DNA from: an uncultured Eggerthellaceae bacterium | Lineage (GTDB): Bacteria > Actinomycetota > Coriobacteriia > Coriobacteriales > Eggerthellaceae | Direction of reading: 5' to 3' | NCBI GenBank assembly: GCA_910588095.1 | Contig: CAJUQH010000002.1 | Location: 181,813 to 245,812 of the forward strand | Length of the DNA: 64,000 bases | Shown: positions 41,869 through 49,738 of the stretch, piece by piece | How the letters are laid out: each line of letters begins with the position of its first letter | How positions within the stretch are numbered: the stretch's first letter is position 1 | Notes under the pieces: model-generated | Databases searched by the model: none | Seen by the model: only the letters and a program-made list of their open reading frames with translations | Told to the model about the DNA's origin: nothing | Position numbers and translations under genes: made by a program

Positions 41869-42792
41869 ATGCGCGTGAAACTGCTGGTGGTGAACAATCT
41901 GGCCTCGGGCTATGGCGAAGGCTCTGTCTACGACTTCGTGCGCGCCCTCACCCGCGATGGCGACGAGGTGGTCATCCGCTCCACCGATGGCACCACCGAC
42001 CTGCGCACCTTCCTCTACGACGCCGAGGACTTCGACGCCGTGGCCGCCGCCGGGGGCGATGGCACCGTGTCGGCCGTGGCCTACCTCCTGGCCGACACCG
42101 GCATACCGCTGCTGCCCTTCCCCGCCGGCACCGCCAACCTGCTCGCCATGAACCTGGGGCTGCCCACCGAGCCCCACGCATTGGCGAAGGTGGCGCGCGA
42201 GCTGCGCACTATGGATTTCGACCTGGGCGAGATAGCGCTTTCCGACGGCGAGCGCTACGGCTTCTCCATCATGGCCGGGGCCGGCTACGACGCCGCCATC
42301 ATGGCCGGGGCTGCCGCGGCGAAGAAGGTGCTCGGGCCCATGGCCTACTTCACGAGCGCCTTCGCCAACGCCACCCCGCAGCATGCGCGCCTGAAGGTGA
42401 CCATCGACGGCAACGTGGTGGAGACCGATGGCGTGGGCGTGCTCGTCGTGAACTTCTCGAAGATACAGTTCGACTTGAAGGTGGTGCACGAGAACCTGCC
42501 GCGCGACGGCATCTTCGACGTGGTGGTGTTCCACACCAAAGACGCCTTCGGACTCATACCGGCGTTCATCAACGCGGTGCTCGACCGCACGGGCGATTTC
42601 CCTGACCGCACCGACGCCTTCGAGCTCTACCGCGGCTCGTCGGTGAAGGTGGAGGCCGACCCGCCGCTCAAGGTGCAGTTCGACGGCGAGGTGACCGAAA
42701 CCGCCACGCCGTTCTCGGTGTCGATACTGCCCCGCGCCTGCACCTTCGTAGTGGGCGAGGAATGCGAGCGGCTGTTCCGCGAGGACGCTTAG
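41869..42792 (+). CDS. Diacylglycerol/sphingosine kinase-like lipid kinase
   Basis: A 307-residue protein with the DAGK catalytic fold. KLLVVNNLASGYG opens it, AAGGDGTVSAVAYLL holds the nucleotide-binding GGDGT motif, and LPLPAGTANLLAMNLGLP-like and GYDAAIMAGAAA segments follow, as in bacterial DagK/YegS proteins. It probably phosphorylates diacylglycerol or a related lipid. The ATG has AAAGGGAAGG upstream. Its stop codon overlaps the convergent terC stop by four bases. Confidence 0.9.
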   Translation: MRVKLLVVNNLASGYGEGSVYDFVRALTRDGDEVVIRSTDGTTDLRTFLYDAEDFDAVAAAGGDGTVSAVAYLLADTGIPLLPFPAGTANLLAMNLGLPTEPHALAKVARELRTMDFDLGEIALSDGERYGFSIMAGAGYDAAIMAGAAAAKKVLGPMAYFTSAFANATPQHARLKVTIDGNVVETDGVGVLVVNFSKIQFDLKVVHENLPRDGIFDVVVFHTKDAFGLIPAFINAVLDRTGDFPDRTDAFELYRGSSVKVEADPPLKVQFDGEVTETATPFSVSILPRACTFVVGEECERLFREDA

Positions 42793-43730
42793 GTAGCCGA
42801 ACCGCTGTCGGGGCCTTCCGCGCCCTTCGAGCCTTCGGCGCCCTGCACGCTTCCGATGCCCTGCGCGTTCGCGCCAACCGCATCGCCTGCCGCTGCGGCG
42901 CTTCCCGCACCGCAGCCTTCCGCGTCCTTGGCCCCTTCTGCGTCCTGCTCGGCCCGATAGCGCGCCAGGTTGGAGTTGTAGCGCATCTGCACGAGCTCCA
43001 GCACCACCGCGAACACCATGGCGAAGTACACCATCAGCTTCTCCAGCGGAATGCCCAGAAGCTCTATATGGGTGTCGAGGCCGAACGACTCCACCACCAG
43101 CAGCGCGCCGATGACCACGATGAACACCAGGGCCAGCACCTTCATCTCGGCATGCTTGTTGATGAAGTCGGATATGGGGTCGATGAACACCATCATCATG
43201 ACCACCGCTATGAGCACGGCCAGCACCATGATGACCAGGTGCTCCGACAGCCCCACGGCGGTTATGACCGAGTCGATGGAGAACACGATGTCCATCACCA
43301 TGATGGTGCCCACGGCCTGAGGCAGCCCGATGAGGTGGCGCGCGCGGTGCTCTTCGCTGGTGGCGGCCTTCACCTCGGTGAGGGCCAGCATGCCGCGCAG
43401 CTCGTCGATGCCCTTGTATGCCAGGTAGGCGCCGCCGGCTAGCAGCACGATGTCGCGCACCGAGAAGCCATGCGAGAACGGCCCCAGATCCAGCGTGAAC
43501 AGCGGCGTGGTCATGTGCACGAGCCAGCTGGCGAAGCACAGGAACAGGCAGCGCATGACCAGCGCACCAGCCAGGCCCAGCTTGCGGCCGATATGCTGCT
43601 TGTCGGCCGGAAGGCGGTCGGAGGTGATGGATATGAACACGATGTTGTCCACGCCGAGGACTATCTCGAGGAACGTGAGGGTGACGAGGCTTATCCATGC
43701 CTCGGGGGTGAGGAACAGCGAAAGGTCCAC
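42789..43730 (-). CDS. TerC family membrane protein
   Basis: A 313-residue TerC/Alx-type protein with about seven membrane helices. Conserved acidic motifs are LVTLTFLEIVLGVDNIVFISI and GTIMVMDIVFSIDSVITAVGL, which point to metal (probably manganese) handling. KALLVVESFGLDTHI-like and FAMVFAVVLELVQMRYNSN segments follow. The C-terminal 50 residues are a low-complexity Ala/Gly/Glu tail not usual for the family. Start GTG; AAGGAGGGC lies about 12 bases upstream. The end overlaps the convergent kinase gene. Confidence 0.93.
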   Translation of the reverse strand: MDLSLFLTPEAWISLVTLTFLEIVLGVDNIVFISITSDRLPADKQHIGRKLGLAGALVMRCLFLCFASWLVHMTTPLFTLDLGPFSHGFSVRDIVLLAGGAYLAYKGIDELRGMLALTEVKAATSEEHRARHLIGLPQAVGTIMVMDIVFSIDSVITAVGLSEHLVIMVLAVLIAVVMMMVFIDPISDFINKHAEMKVLALVFIVVIGALLVVESFGLDTHIELLGIPLEKLMVYFAMVFAVVLELVQMRYNSNLARYRAEQDAEGAKDAEGCGAGSAAAAGDAVGANAQGIGSVQGAEGSKGAEGPDSGSAT

Positions 43731-43814
43731 GGTAAGTGCGCCCTCCTTGGGGTAGGGATGCAGCGGGCTGTGCTACGAGGCACGATGCTAGCATAAGGCC
43801 CGCGTGAGCGGCAA

Positions 43815-43823
43815 TGTTATAAT
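43815..43823 (+). promoter_or_regulatory. Extended -10 promoter of the membrane protein at 43879
   Basis: TG-T-TATAAT gives a consensus extended -10 about 56 bases before the ATG. No -35 box is needed for this class, and none is obvious. Confidence 0.6.
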
Positions 43824-43878
43824 CGGATGCGTCACCTGACCGACATCCCCGTCCCCGAAAACGCAGAGGAAACGCTCC

Positions 43879-44757
43879 ATGGCCCAGAAGCACTCCCATA
43901 GCCACCGAGGCCCCTCCGGAACCAACCGCGCCGGCGCGCTCGTGGGCAACCTGCGCGACCGCGCCCGCTGGAACCAAGAGCACGACCCCTACACCGCCGA
44001 TTCGGTGCCCGGCTTCGAGAACGACAGCATCCGCTACCTGGACGCCCGGCCGCTCACCCGGCCGCTCGTGCTGCCCGAGGCTATCGCCAAGCGCATGATC
44101 GCGTTCCTCGTGGCCGCCGCCGTCATCGGGGCTGGCATCCTGTTCTGGTACTTCGACACGGTGGTGAACGCCGCCAGCCGCGAGGCCGCCCAGGTCGAGG
44201 AGAACGTCAAGCGCGACGTGACCCTGGGGCTGCCCATGCTGTCCACCCTCATGCCGCTCGACGACGCCGACATGCTGGCCACCCTGCAGGCCGAAGGCGA
44301 CACGCTGTTCGAGAAGACCCCGGTGGGACAGCAGCCCGAGGGCGGCTTCGAGGCCATCAAGCTGCCGTCCGGCGTGAGCGTGGCCGATGCGGGCGCCGCC
44401 TACGCCATGGGACTCGACAACATAAGCGCCGCCACCGCCACGCGCCTGCTGAACGGCGCCTGGATGATGACCGTCACCCGCAACAACGGCACCGACCTGT
44501 ACGTGGGCTACGCCGACTTCAAGTCGCACGAGGCCCAAGCCGCCATCACCCAGGCCCTGGCCTCGCAGGGGCTCAGCACCGCCGACGTGGAGGATTCGGG
44601 CGTGGACGACCTGGGCAACACCTACAGCTCCGGCAAGGTCACCGTCGACGGCAACACCTACAACTGGCGCATCTCGGTGCTGCCGCTCGACTCCATGTAC
44701 AGCATCCGCGACATGCCCGCCGACGCGCAGTACGTGGGCATCCGCTTCACCTCGTAA
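43879..44757 (+). CDS. Single-pass membrane protein of unknown function
   Basis: A 292-residue protein with a histidine-rich start (AQKHSHSHRG), a cytoplasmic stretch to about 72, one membrane helix at about 75-95 (IAFLVAAAVIGAGILFWYF), and an outward domain of about 195 residues. The outer domain has no recognised motif; a repeated beta pattern (GNTYSSGKVTVDGNTYNWRI) is seen near 255. GAGGAAACG is the ribosome binding site, and a terminator follows. Function unknown. Confidence 0.78.
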   Translation: MAQKHSHSHRGPSGTNRAGALVGNLRDRARWNQEHDPYTADSVPGFENDSIRYLDARPLTRPLVLPEAIAKRMIAFLVAAAVIGAGILFWYFDTVVNAASREAAQVEENVKRDVTLGLPMLSTLMPLDDADMLATLQAEGDTLFEKTPVGQQPEGGFEAIKLPSGVSVADAGAAYAMGLDNISAATATRLLNGAWMMTVTRNNGTDLYVGYADFKSHEAQAAITQALASQGLSTADVEDSGVDDLGNTYSSGKVTVDGNTYNWRISVLPLDSMYSIRDMPADAQYVGIRFTS

Positions 44758-44782
44758 GCGCGCAGATCAAGCCCGAACGCGA

Positions 44783-44813
44783 AGAAGGCACCCGCCATGG
44801 GTGCCTTCTCTTT
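44783..44813 (+). terminator. Terminator after the membrane protein at 43879
   Basis: AGAAGGCACCC (44783-44793) pairs perfectly with GGGTGCCTTCT (44799-44809) around a five-base loop, followed by CTTTG. Confidence 0.75.
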
Positions 44814-44942
44814 GCGATAGGAACGTGGTCGTTAGGCTAACGGAAGCACCCAGCGTCGACGGCGGATGCTGCGCCAACGGAAGCGGCCGATGACGTTGGC
44901 GAGCGTCCTCCGGCCACCACGCGCGGCAGCAGCCGATTGCCA

Positions 44943-46883
44943 CTATTGGTTCGACGCGCTGCCGGTGGCCCCGCAGCTCGAGCACTTGTACCCCACGATG
45001 ACGCGCTCGGAGCGCTGGCGCTGCTCGTTGCGCGTGACCGCGGGATGATGCGTGTAGCCGGTGATGTTGCCACGCGAATCGTAGATGGGCTCGTCCCAAG
45101 CGGGCGACTCCACCACCGTGGCCGTATAAGTGACCACGCGGTCCTCGGTCTGGGCCACCCACCCATGGGTGTGGGACGAAGTCGAGCTCGCCGAGCTGCT
45201 GGCGCTGCTTCGCACCTCTTCCTCAAGGCGCTTGCGCTCCTCGTCGGAAAGCTCCACTTCCTCTTCCTTGGGCGCGAACCACTCGCTGAACGCCTTGTCG
45301 TAAGCGGTCTTGAACGCCGCGTTGGAGAACGAGCCATCGCCGTGGGCCATGGCCACCTTCAGGGCCGCCACCGCCTTCTCGACCTGCTCGTCGGTCACGT
45401 CATCGGGCGCGATGCGCGTGAGCTCCACAGGCAGCAGCGCCGTGCCGTCCTCCCCCACGGTCACCTCCACGGGCTCGGGCACCTCGTAGAGCGAGCGGTC
45501 GGAGTTCAGCGGCGTGATGTAGGTGAACATGTAACGGCCCGGGACGAGGCTCAGCGTGCTGCTCTCGTTGGCGCTGAAGGCGTGGTAGGCGTCGTAGTCG
45601 GCGCTGGCCGTGGCCTCCACCGAATCGCCCGAAGCCGAGCTGCTGGACGAGGCGGCATCAGCCGCGTTGGAGGAAGACGACGTGCTGGCGCTCGAGCTGG
45701 AGCTAGCTGCCTGATGCACGGCGCCCTGGACGCTGCCCGGCACATAGTCAGCCGTGGCGGTGGTGGGCACGGCGAAGGCGCCCGCCTGGGTGGTCGCCGA
45801 TGACGAGCCGGAAGCCGAGGAAGCCCCCGAGGCCGACGATGATGAGCTGCTGGCCGACGAGGAGCCGGAAGCCCCGCCGTCGATGCGCTCGATGTGGGCC
45901 ACCACCGGGGTGGAGGTCTCCTCGTCCCAGCCTTCGGCGTTGGCGCGCAGGTTCACCTTCGCAAGGGGGATGCCCGTGGAGTTGGCCACCGGCCCCACCG
46001 CCGTGGGCACCGGCTCGGAAGGGGCTGGCTTCGGAGCGAAGAAATGCTGGTAGGCGAATACGCCGCCCGCCACCAGCGCAGCGGCCAGCAGCACGCCCAG
46101 TATGGTCAGGCCGATGGCCATGCCATGGCCGCGGCGCGCCTGCACGATGACGTAAGGGGGCATGCCCGGCTGGCCCGCAGCCGCCATGGTGGGCGCGGCA
46201 GCTGCAGGCATGGCAGCCGTCACGGCCGGGGCCGCGGCAGGCGCTGGCGCGGCGACAGGCTGGGACGCTGCAACCGCCGAAGGCGCGGGGGCGACCGCCA
46301 CCGGGGCAGTGGCCACGGGGGCCGCCACCTCGGCCACAGGGGCGGGCTGCGCAGCGGGCGCCGCGGCAGGCACCGGAGCAGGCGCCGCAGCCGCAACGAC
46401 GGGAGCAGCCGTCACGGCAGCCACAGGGGCAGCAGCTGCCGCCACCGCCGCCGTCGCAGCAGTCGGGGCCGGCACGGCCTCCGTCGCTGGAGCCTCGGCG
46501 GCAACCGGCGCGGCATCGGCCGCAGGAGCAGGCTCCTCAGCGGGCGCAGCCGCCGGTTCCGATGACGGGGAGGCTTCAGCCGCAGGCGCGGCCACCGCAG
46601 CAGCCGTCGCAGCAGGCGCGGGCGAGGCCTTCCTCGCCGCCTCTTCCAGGGTGCGCAGGGCAGCGGCGGCCTCGGCATAGGCCATCGAGGCCTTCTTCGC
46701 CGCCGCATCGGCGCGCTTCTTGGCCTTGGCCTCGGCGCGCTTCGCCTTCTTGAGGTCGCGCGTCTCCTCGACGACGAGCGTCGCCGGCTTGACGGCATCT
46801 ATGGCCGGGGAGTGCGTCCCTTCCTGCGGCTCGACGGTGCCGGAGCCATCAGCGGTAGGGGCATCTTCGGGTCTGGTTGGCAT
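44943..46883 (-). CDS. Large Ala/Pro- and Ser-rich membrane protein with zinc-ribbon-like tail
   Basis: A 646-residue protein. Residues 50-85 are a charged Lys/Ala helix, 90-245 are an extreme Ala/Pro/Val-rich stretch, one membrane helix lies at about 252-278 (GMAIGLTILGVLLAAALVAGG), and two Ser/Ala-rich linkers follow. The outer part has a small domain around LSLVPGRYMFTYITPLN and a C-terminal tail (GWVAQTEDRVVTYTATVVES through the CSSC pair) that resembles the zinc-ribbon-like repeats of other coriobacterial surface proteins. The start at 46883 was chosen because upstream residues are the antisense of tRNA-Gly. Function unknown; the low complexity makes length variation between strains likely. 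Confidence 0.72.
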   Translation of the reverse strand: MPTRPEDAPTADGSGTVEPQEGTHSPAIDAVKPATLVVEETRDLKKAKRAEAKAKKRADAAAKKASMAYAEAAAALRTLEEAARKASPAPAATAAAVAAPAAEASPSSEPAAAPAEEPAPAADAAPVAAEAPATEAVPAPTAATAAVAAAAAPVAAVTAAPVVAAAAPAPVPAAAPAAQPAPVAEVAAPVATAPVAVAPAPSAVAASQPVAAPAPAAAPAVTAAMPAAAAPTMAAAGQPGMPPYVIVQARRGHGMAIGLTILGVLLAAALVAGGVFAYQHFFAPKPAPSEPVPTAVGPVANSTGIPLAKVNLRANAEGWDEETSTPVVAHIERIDGGASGSSSASSSSSSASGASSASGSSSATTQAGAFAVPTTATADYVPGSVQGAVHQAASSSSSASTSSSSNAADAASSSSSASGDSVEATASADYDAYHAFSANESSTLSLVPGRYMFTYITPLNSDRSLYEVPEPVEVTVGEDGTALLPVELTRIAPDDVTDEQVEKAVAALKVAMAHGDGSFSNAAFKTAYDKAFSEWFAPKEEEVELSDEERKRLEEEVRSSASSSASSTSSHTHGWVAQTEDRVVTYTATVVESPAWDEPIYDSRGNITGYTHHPAVTRNEQRQRSERVIVGYKCSSCGATGSASNQ

Positions 46884-47081
46884 ATCCACTCCGTTCGGTG
46901 CGATGATGCCCCCTAGGATACCTGGATTCACCCTGAAATCATAGGCCCCGCCGCCGGTCAACAGCGAAAAACCCACGATAGCCACAGCCGTCGCCCAGGC
47001 TGCGAAACGCTGCTTGGGAGCGCTTCTTGAAATTAGGGGTTGCGCGCCGGTTTTCGTTGAAGTAATATGTCTCCTTGCGAC

Positions 47082-47157
47082 GCGGACATGGCTCAGCTGG
47101 TAGAGCACCACCTTGCCAAGGTGGGGGTCGCGGGTTCGAACCCCGTTGTCCGCTCCA
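47082..47157 (+). tRNA. tRNA-Gly (GCC)
   Basis: A complete 76-base cloverleaf. The acceptor arms GCGGACA and TGTCCGC pair, the anticodon loop reads CTTGCCAAG with GCC, the T arm is GGGTTCGAACCCC-like, and CCA is encoded. Confidence 0.97.
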
Positions 47158-47166
47158 CGAACTGCC

Positions 47167-47207
47167 AAGGCCGGCCCGATACAGTTTATCCGGCCGGCCT
47201 TTTCTTT
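47167..47207 (+). terminator. Terminator after tRNA-Gly
   Basis: AAGGCCGGCC (47167-47176) pairs with GGCCGGCCTT (47192-47201), followed by TTCTTT. It lies 9 bases after the tRNA and before tRNA-Cys. Confidence 0.8.
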
Positions 47208-47228
47208 AGCAGTTCATCCCGCTTATGG

Positions 47229-47302
47229 GGCGACGTGGCCAAGTGGTAAGGCAGAGGCCTGCAAAGCCTTCACCCCCGGTTCGAATCCGGGCGTCGCCTC
47301 CA
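47229..47302 (+). tRNA. tRNA-Cys (GCA)
   Basis: A complete 74-base cloverleaf. The acceptor arms GGCGACG and CGTCGCC pair, the anticodon region CCTGCAAAG reads GCA, the T arm is CCGGTTCGAATCCGG, and CCA is encoded. It may have its own promoter, since a terminator separates it from tRNA-Gly. Confidence 0.97.
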
Positions 47303-47407
47303 GCTTCTTCCTATTCAGCGAATGCATCGGCCGAGAGGGCATCTCGCTGCCGCGTTGCCCAGCGCCACCGCGCGGCACCCGAGCGCACTCGGCCACGGTC
47401 GGCCGCC

Positions 47408-48532
47408 TTACGGCGCCAGGTCGAACAGCTCGCCGTAGAGCTCGTTGCCGCAAAGCCAGCCGCGCTCGGTGGGCTTCCAGCGGCCGTCCTCGCCGTCGAG
47501 GCGCACGAGCCCGCGCTGCTGCAGGCGCTCGAAGGCCGCAGGCGCCTGCGCCAGGAGCCCGCCCTCCCCCAGGGCATCCACGCGGCCTTTGGGAACGCCG
47601 CGCGCCATGCGCATGGCCAGCATCAGGTCCTCGGCGGCCATCTGCGCCGCGTCCAGGTCGTCCTCGACGCGGCCGTCCCGCACGCGCATGCGCCGGTCGC
47701 CGTTCTGCGTCATGGTCACCGCGCTCGCCCCCAGCCCCAGGTAGGACACTCCCGACCAGTAGGCCGTATTGTGGCGGCTCTCGTAGCCAGGCAGCGCGTA
47801 GCTCGCCACCTCGTAGCGGCGAAAGCCCGCCTCGCCCAGCAGCCGGGCGGCCATCTGCATGTGGCGCGCCGCCGCGTCGTCGTCGGGCTCGGGCAGCCTG
47901 CCCCGCCTGACCGCCTTGGCGAAGGGCGTGCTGCGCTCGATGGTGAGCGGGTACACGCTCACGTGCTTGGCCCCCGCCGCCACCGCCGCCTGCACGCTGG
48001 CCGAAAACGACTCGTCGCTCTGGCCGGGGATGCCGCACATGAGGTCCACGCTCACGTTGTCGAACCGCTCGCGCGCCGCCTCGAGAGCCGCCAGCGCGTC
48101 GTCGGCGCCGTGCGCGCGCCCGAGCAGCGCCAGCACCTCGTCGTCGAAGCTCTGCACGCCCAGCGAGAGCCGGTTCACCCCGAGCGCCCACACGTCGCGC
48201 ACCAGCGGCCCGGTCAGGCTCTCGGGGTTGGCCTCCATGGTGCACTCCACCTCGGGTTCCAGGTGCATGCCGGTGGAAAGCGCGTACAACAGCGAGGTCA
48301 GCCTCGCCGCGCCCACGTGGCTGGGCGTGCCGCCGCCCAGGTACACCGTCTCGATGGCGCCAAGCTCCCCTTCGCGCGACTTGCGCCGCAGCTCGAGCAC
48401 GAGCCCTTCCACGTACTCGTCGATGGCAGGCGACGCGGCAGGCACCGCCTCGGTGGCGAAGTCGCAGTAGCCGCAGCGCTTCACGCAGAACGGCAGGTGG
48501 ATGTAGAGGGCCTTGTAGGGGTCGTGCGGCAT
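47408..48532 (-). CDS. hemW: HemW/HemN-like radical SAM heme chaperone
   Basis: A 374-residue radical SAM protein often annotated as oxygen-independent coproporphyrinogen oxidase, now thought to be the heme chaperone HemW. The cluster motif is CVKRCGYCDF, with the fourth cysteine as aromatic, as in HemN-like proteins; ETVYLGGGTPS, NPESLT and GVNRLSLGVQSFDDEVL are diagnostic, and the HemN C-terminal domain follows. It begins 3 bases after dusB stops, in the order lepA-membrane protein-dusB-hemW; lepA-hemW linkage is common in bacteria. Confidence 0.92.
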   Translation of the reverse strand: MPHDPYKALYIHLPFCVKRCGYCDFATEAVPAASPAIDEYVEGLVLELRRKSREGELGAIETVYLGGGTPSHVGAARLTSLLYALSTGMHLEPEVECTMEANPESLTGPLVRDVWALGVNRLSLGVQSFDDEVLALLGRAHGADDALAALEAARERFDNVSVDLMCGIPGQSDESFSASVQAAVAAGAKHVSVYPLTIERSTPFAKAVRRGRLPEPDDDAAARHMQMAARLLGEAGFRRYEVASYALPGYESRHNTAYWSGVSYLGLGASAVTMTQNGDRRMRVRDGRVEDDLDAAQMAAEDLMLAMRMARGVPKGRVDALGEGGLLAQAPAAFERLQQRGLVRLDGEDGRWKPTERGWLCGNELYGELFDLAP

Positions 48533-48535
48533 GCC

Positions 48536-49528
48536 TCACCGCCTTTCCGCTGCCGTGGCGCCGTGGGTGGCGGCCGCCTCCAGCAGCTCGTCGAACACCG
48601 CGTCGAAGTCGGCCAGCGTCATGCAGCCGTTGATGCGCCCGCGTGCGGCCGCAGCACCGGGAAGCCCCGTCAGGTACCATGCGGCGTGCTTGCGCATGCG
48701 CACGATGTTGCGCCCCTCGCGCTCGGACAGCAGCCGCGCATGGCGGCGCGCCATGGCTATGCGCTCGGCCACCGTGGGCGGCGCGGGATCGGGCCTGCCG
48801 GCCAGCGCCGCTTGCACGCTGGCGAACACCCAGGGGTTGCCCTCGGCGGCCCGGGCCACCATCACGGCGTCGCAGCCCGTCTGCTCCCCCATGCGCACAG
48901 CGTCGGCTCCGCAGCGCACGTCGCCGTTGCCCACCACGGGCACGCTCACCGCCTGCTTCACGCGGGCGATGGCGCCCCAGTCGGCCCGGCCGCGATAGAG
49001 CTGCTGGGCATAGCGCCCGTGCACCGTCACCGCCGCGGCGCCCGCCGCCTCCATGCGCCGCGCGAACTCCGGCGCGCACTCGTCGCCCTCGGCCCAGCCG
49101 CGCCGGAACTTCACCGTCACCGGATGCTCCACCGCGGCCACCACGGCGCCCACGATGGCCGCCGCCAGGCCGGGGTCCTTCATCAGGGCCGACCCGTCGC
49201 CCTTGCTCACGATCTTGCGGGCCGGGCAGCCCATGTTGATGTCCAGGTGCGCCAGCGCGCTGCCCAGCTCGTCCTCCACCCAGGCCGCCTGCGCCGCCAT
49301 GACGTCGGGCTCATGGCCGAACAGCTGCACGCCCATGCGCTCCTCGCCAGGGGCGAGCGCCAGCAGGTGCCGGGTCTTCTCGTTGGCGTAGGAGAGCCCC
49401 TTGGCCGACACCATCTCGCAGAACGCAAGGTCGGCCCCTTGCTCGAGGCACAACGTACGGAAGGCGACGTCGCTCACGCCCGCCATGGGCGCCAGCAGAA
49501 CCTTGCATCCATCGAAAAGGCCGTCCAA
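48536..49528 (-). CDS. dus: tRNA-dihydrouridine synthase
   Basis: FMN enzyme of 330 residues that reduces uridines in tRNA D-loops. LLAPMAGVSDVAFRTLCLEQGADLAFCEMV opens the barrel; LDINMGCPARKIVSKGDGSALM contains the catalytic cysteine, and TVKFRRGW and VTVHGRYAQQLYRGRADW follow. The C-terminal helical domain is shorter than in DusB. The start is TTG, six bases after the small membrane gene. Confidence 0.94.
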   Translation of the reverse strand: MDGLFDGCKVLLAPMAGVSDVAFRTLCLEQGADLAFCEMVSAKGLSYANEKTRHLLALAPGEERMGVQLFGHEPDVMAAQAAWVEDELGSALAHLDINMGCPARKIVSKGDGSALMKDPGLAAAIVGAVVAAVEHPVTVKFRRGWAEGDECAPEFARRMEAAGAAAVTVHGRYAQQLYRGRADWGAIARVKQAVSVPVVGNGDVRCGADAVRMGEQTGCDAVMVARAAEGNPWVFASVQAALAGRPDPAPPTVAERIAMARRHARLLSEREGRNIVRMRKHAAWYLTGLPGAAAARGRINGCMTLADFDAVFDELLEAAATHGATAAERR

Positions 49529-49534
49529 GGCAGC

Positions 49535-49738
49535 CTAGCTCCCCAGGTCGCTGCCCAGGGAAAGGGCACCGCAGGCCACCACGGCCACGAGCACCACCAA
49601 GGCCACGACCACCAGCAGCGCCAACAGCACGCCCAACCGCGAACAGCCCGACATCTGGGCCTGCTGCAGCTCCTCGGCCGCCTTCTTCTCATCGAAGGGG
49701 TCGTTCAGCCAGTCGTATTCCTCGCGCTTCCTGCCCAT
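49535..49738 (-). CDS. Small single-pass membrane protein
   Basis: A 67-residue protein with a charged N-terminal half (MGRKREEYDWLNDPFDEKKAAEELQQAQ) and one long membrane helix (LGVLLALLVVVALVVLVAVVACGAL). It begins directly after the lepA stop (TAGATG) and ends six bases before dus, so it belongs to that operon. I do not recognise a family; the N-terminus would face the cytoplasm. Confidence 0.72.
   Translation of the reverse strand: MGRKREEYDWLNDPFDEKKAAEELQQAQMSGCSRLGVLLALLVVVALVVLVAVVACGALSLGSDLGS

Noticed and set aside
46884..47168. N-terminal extension of the Ala-rich protein (95 residues upstream of the start at 46883)
   Set aside because: It reads GVRTRDPHLGK, a known artefact of translating the antisense strand of a tRNA gene; it overlaps tRNA-Gly at 47082.
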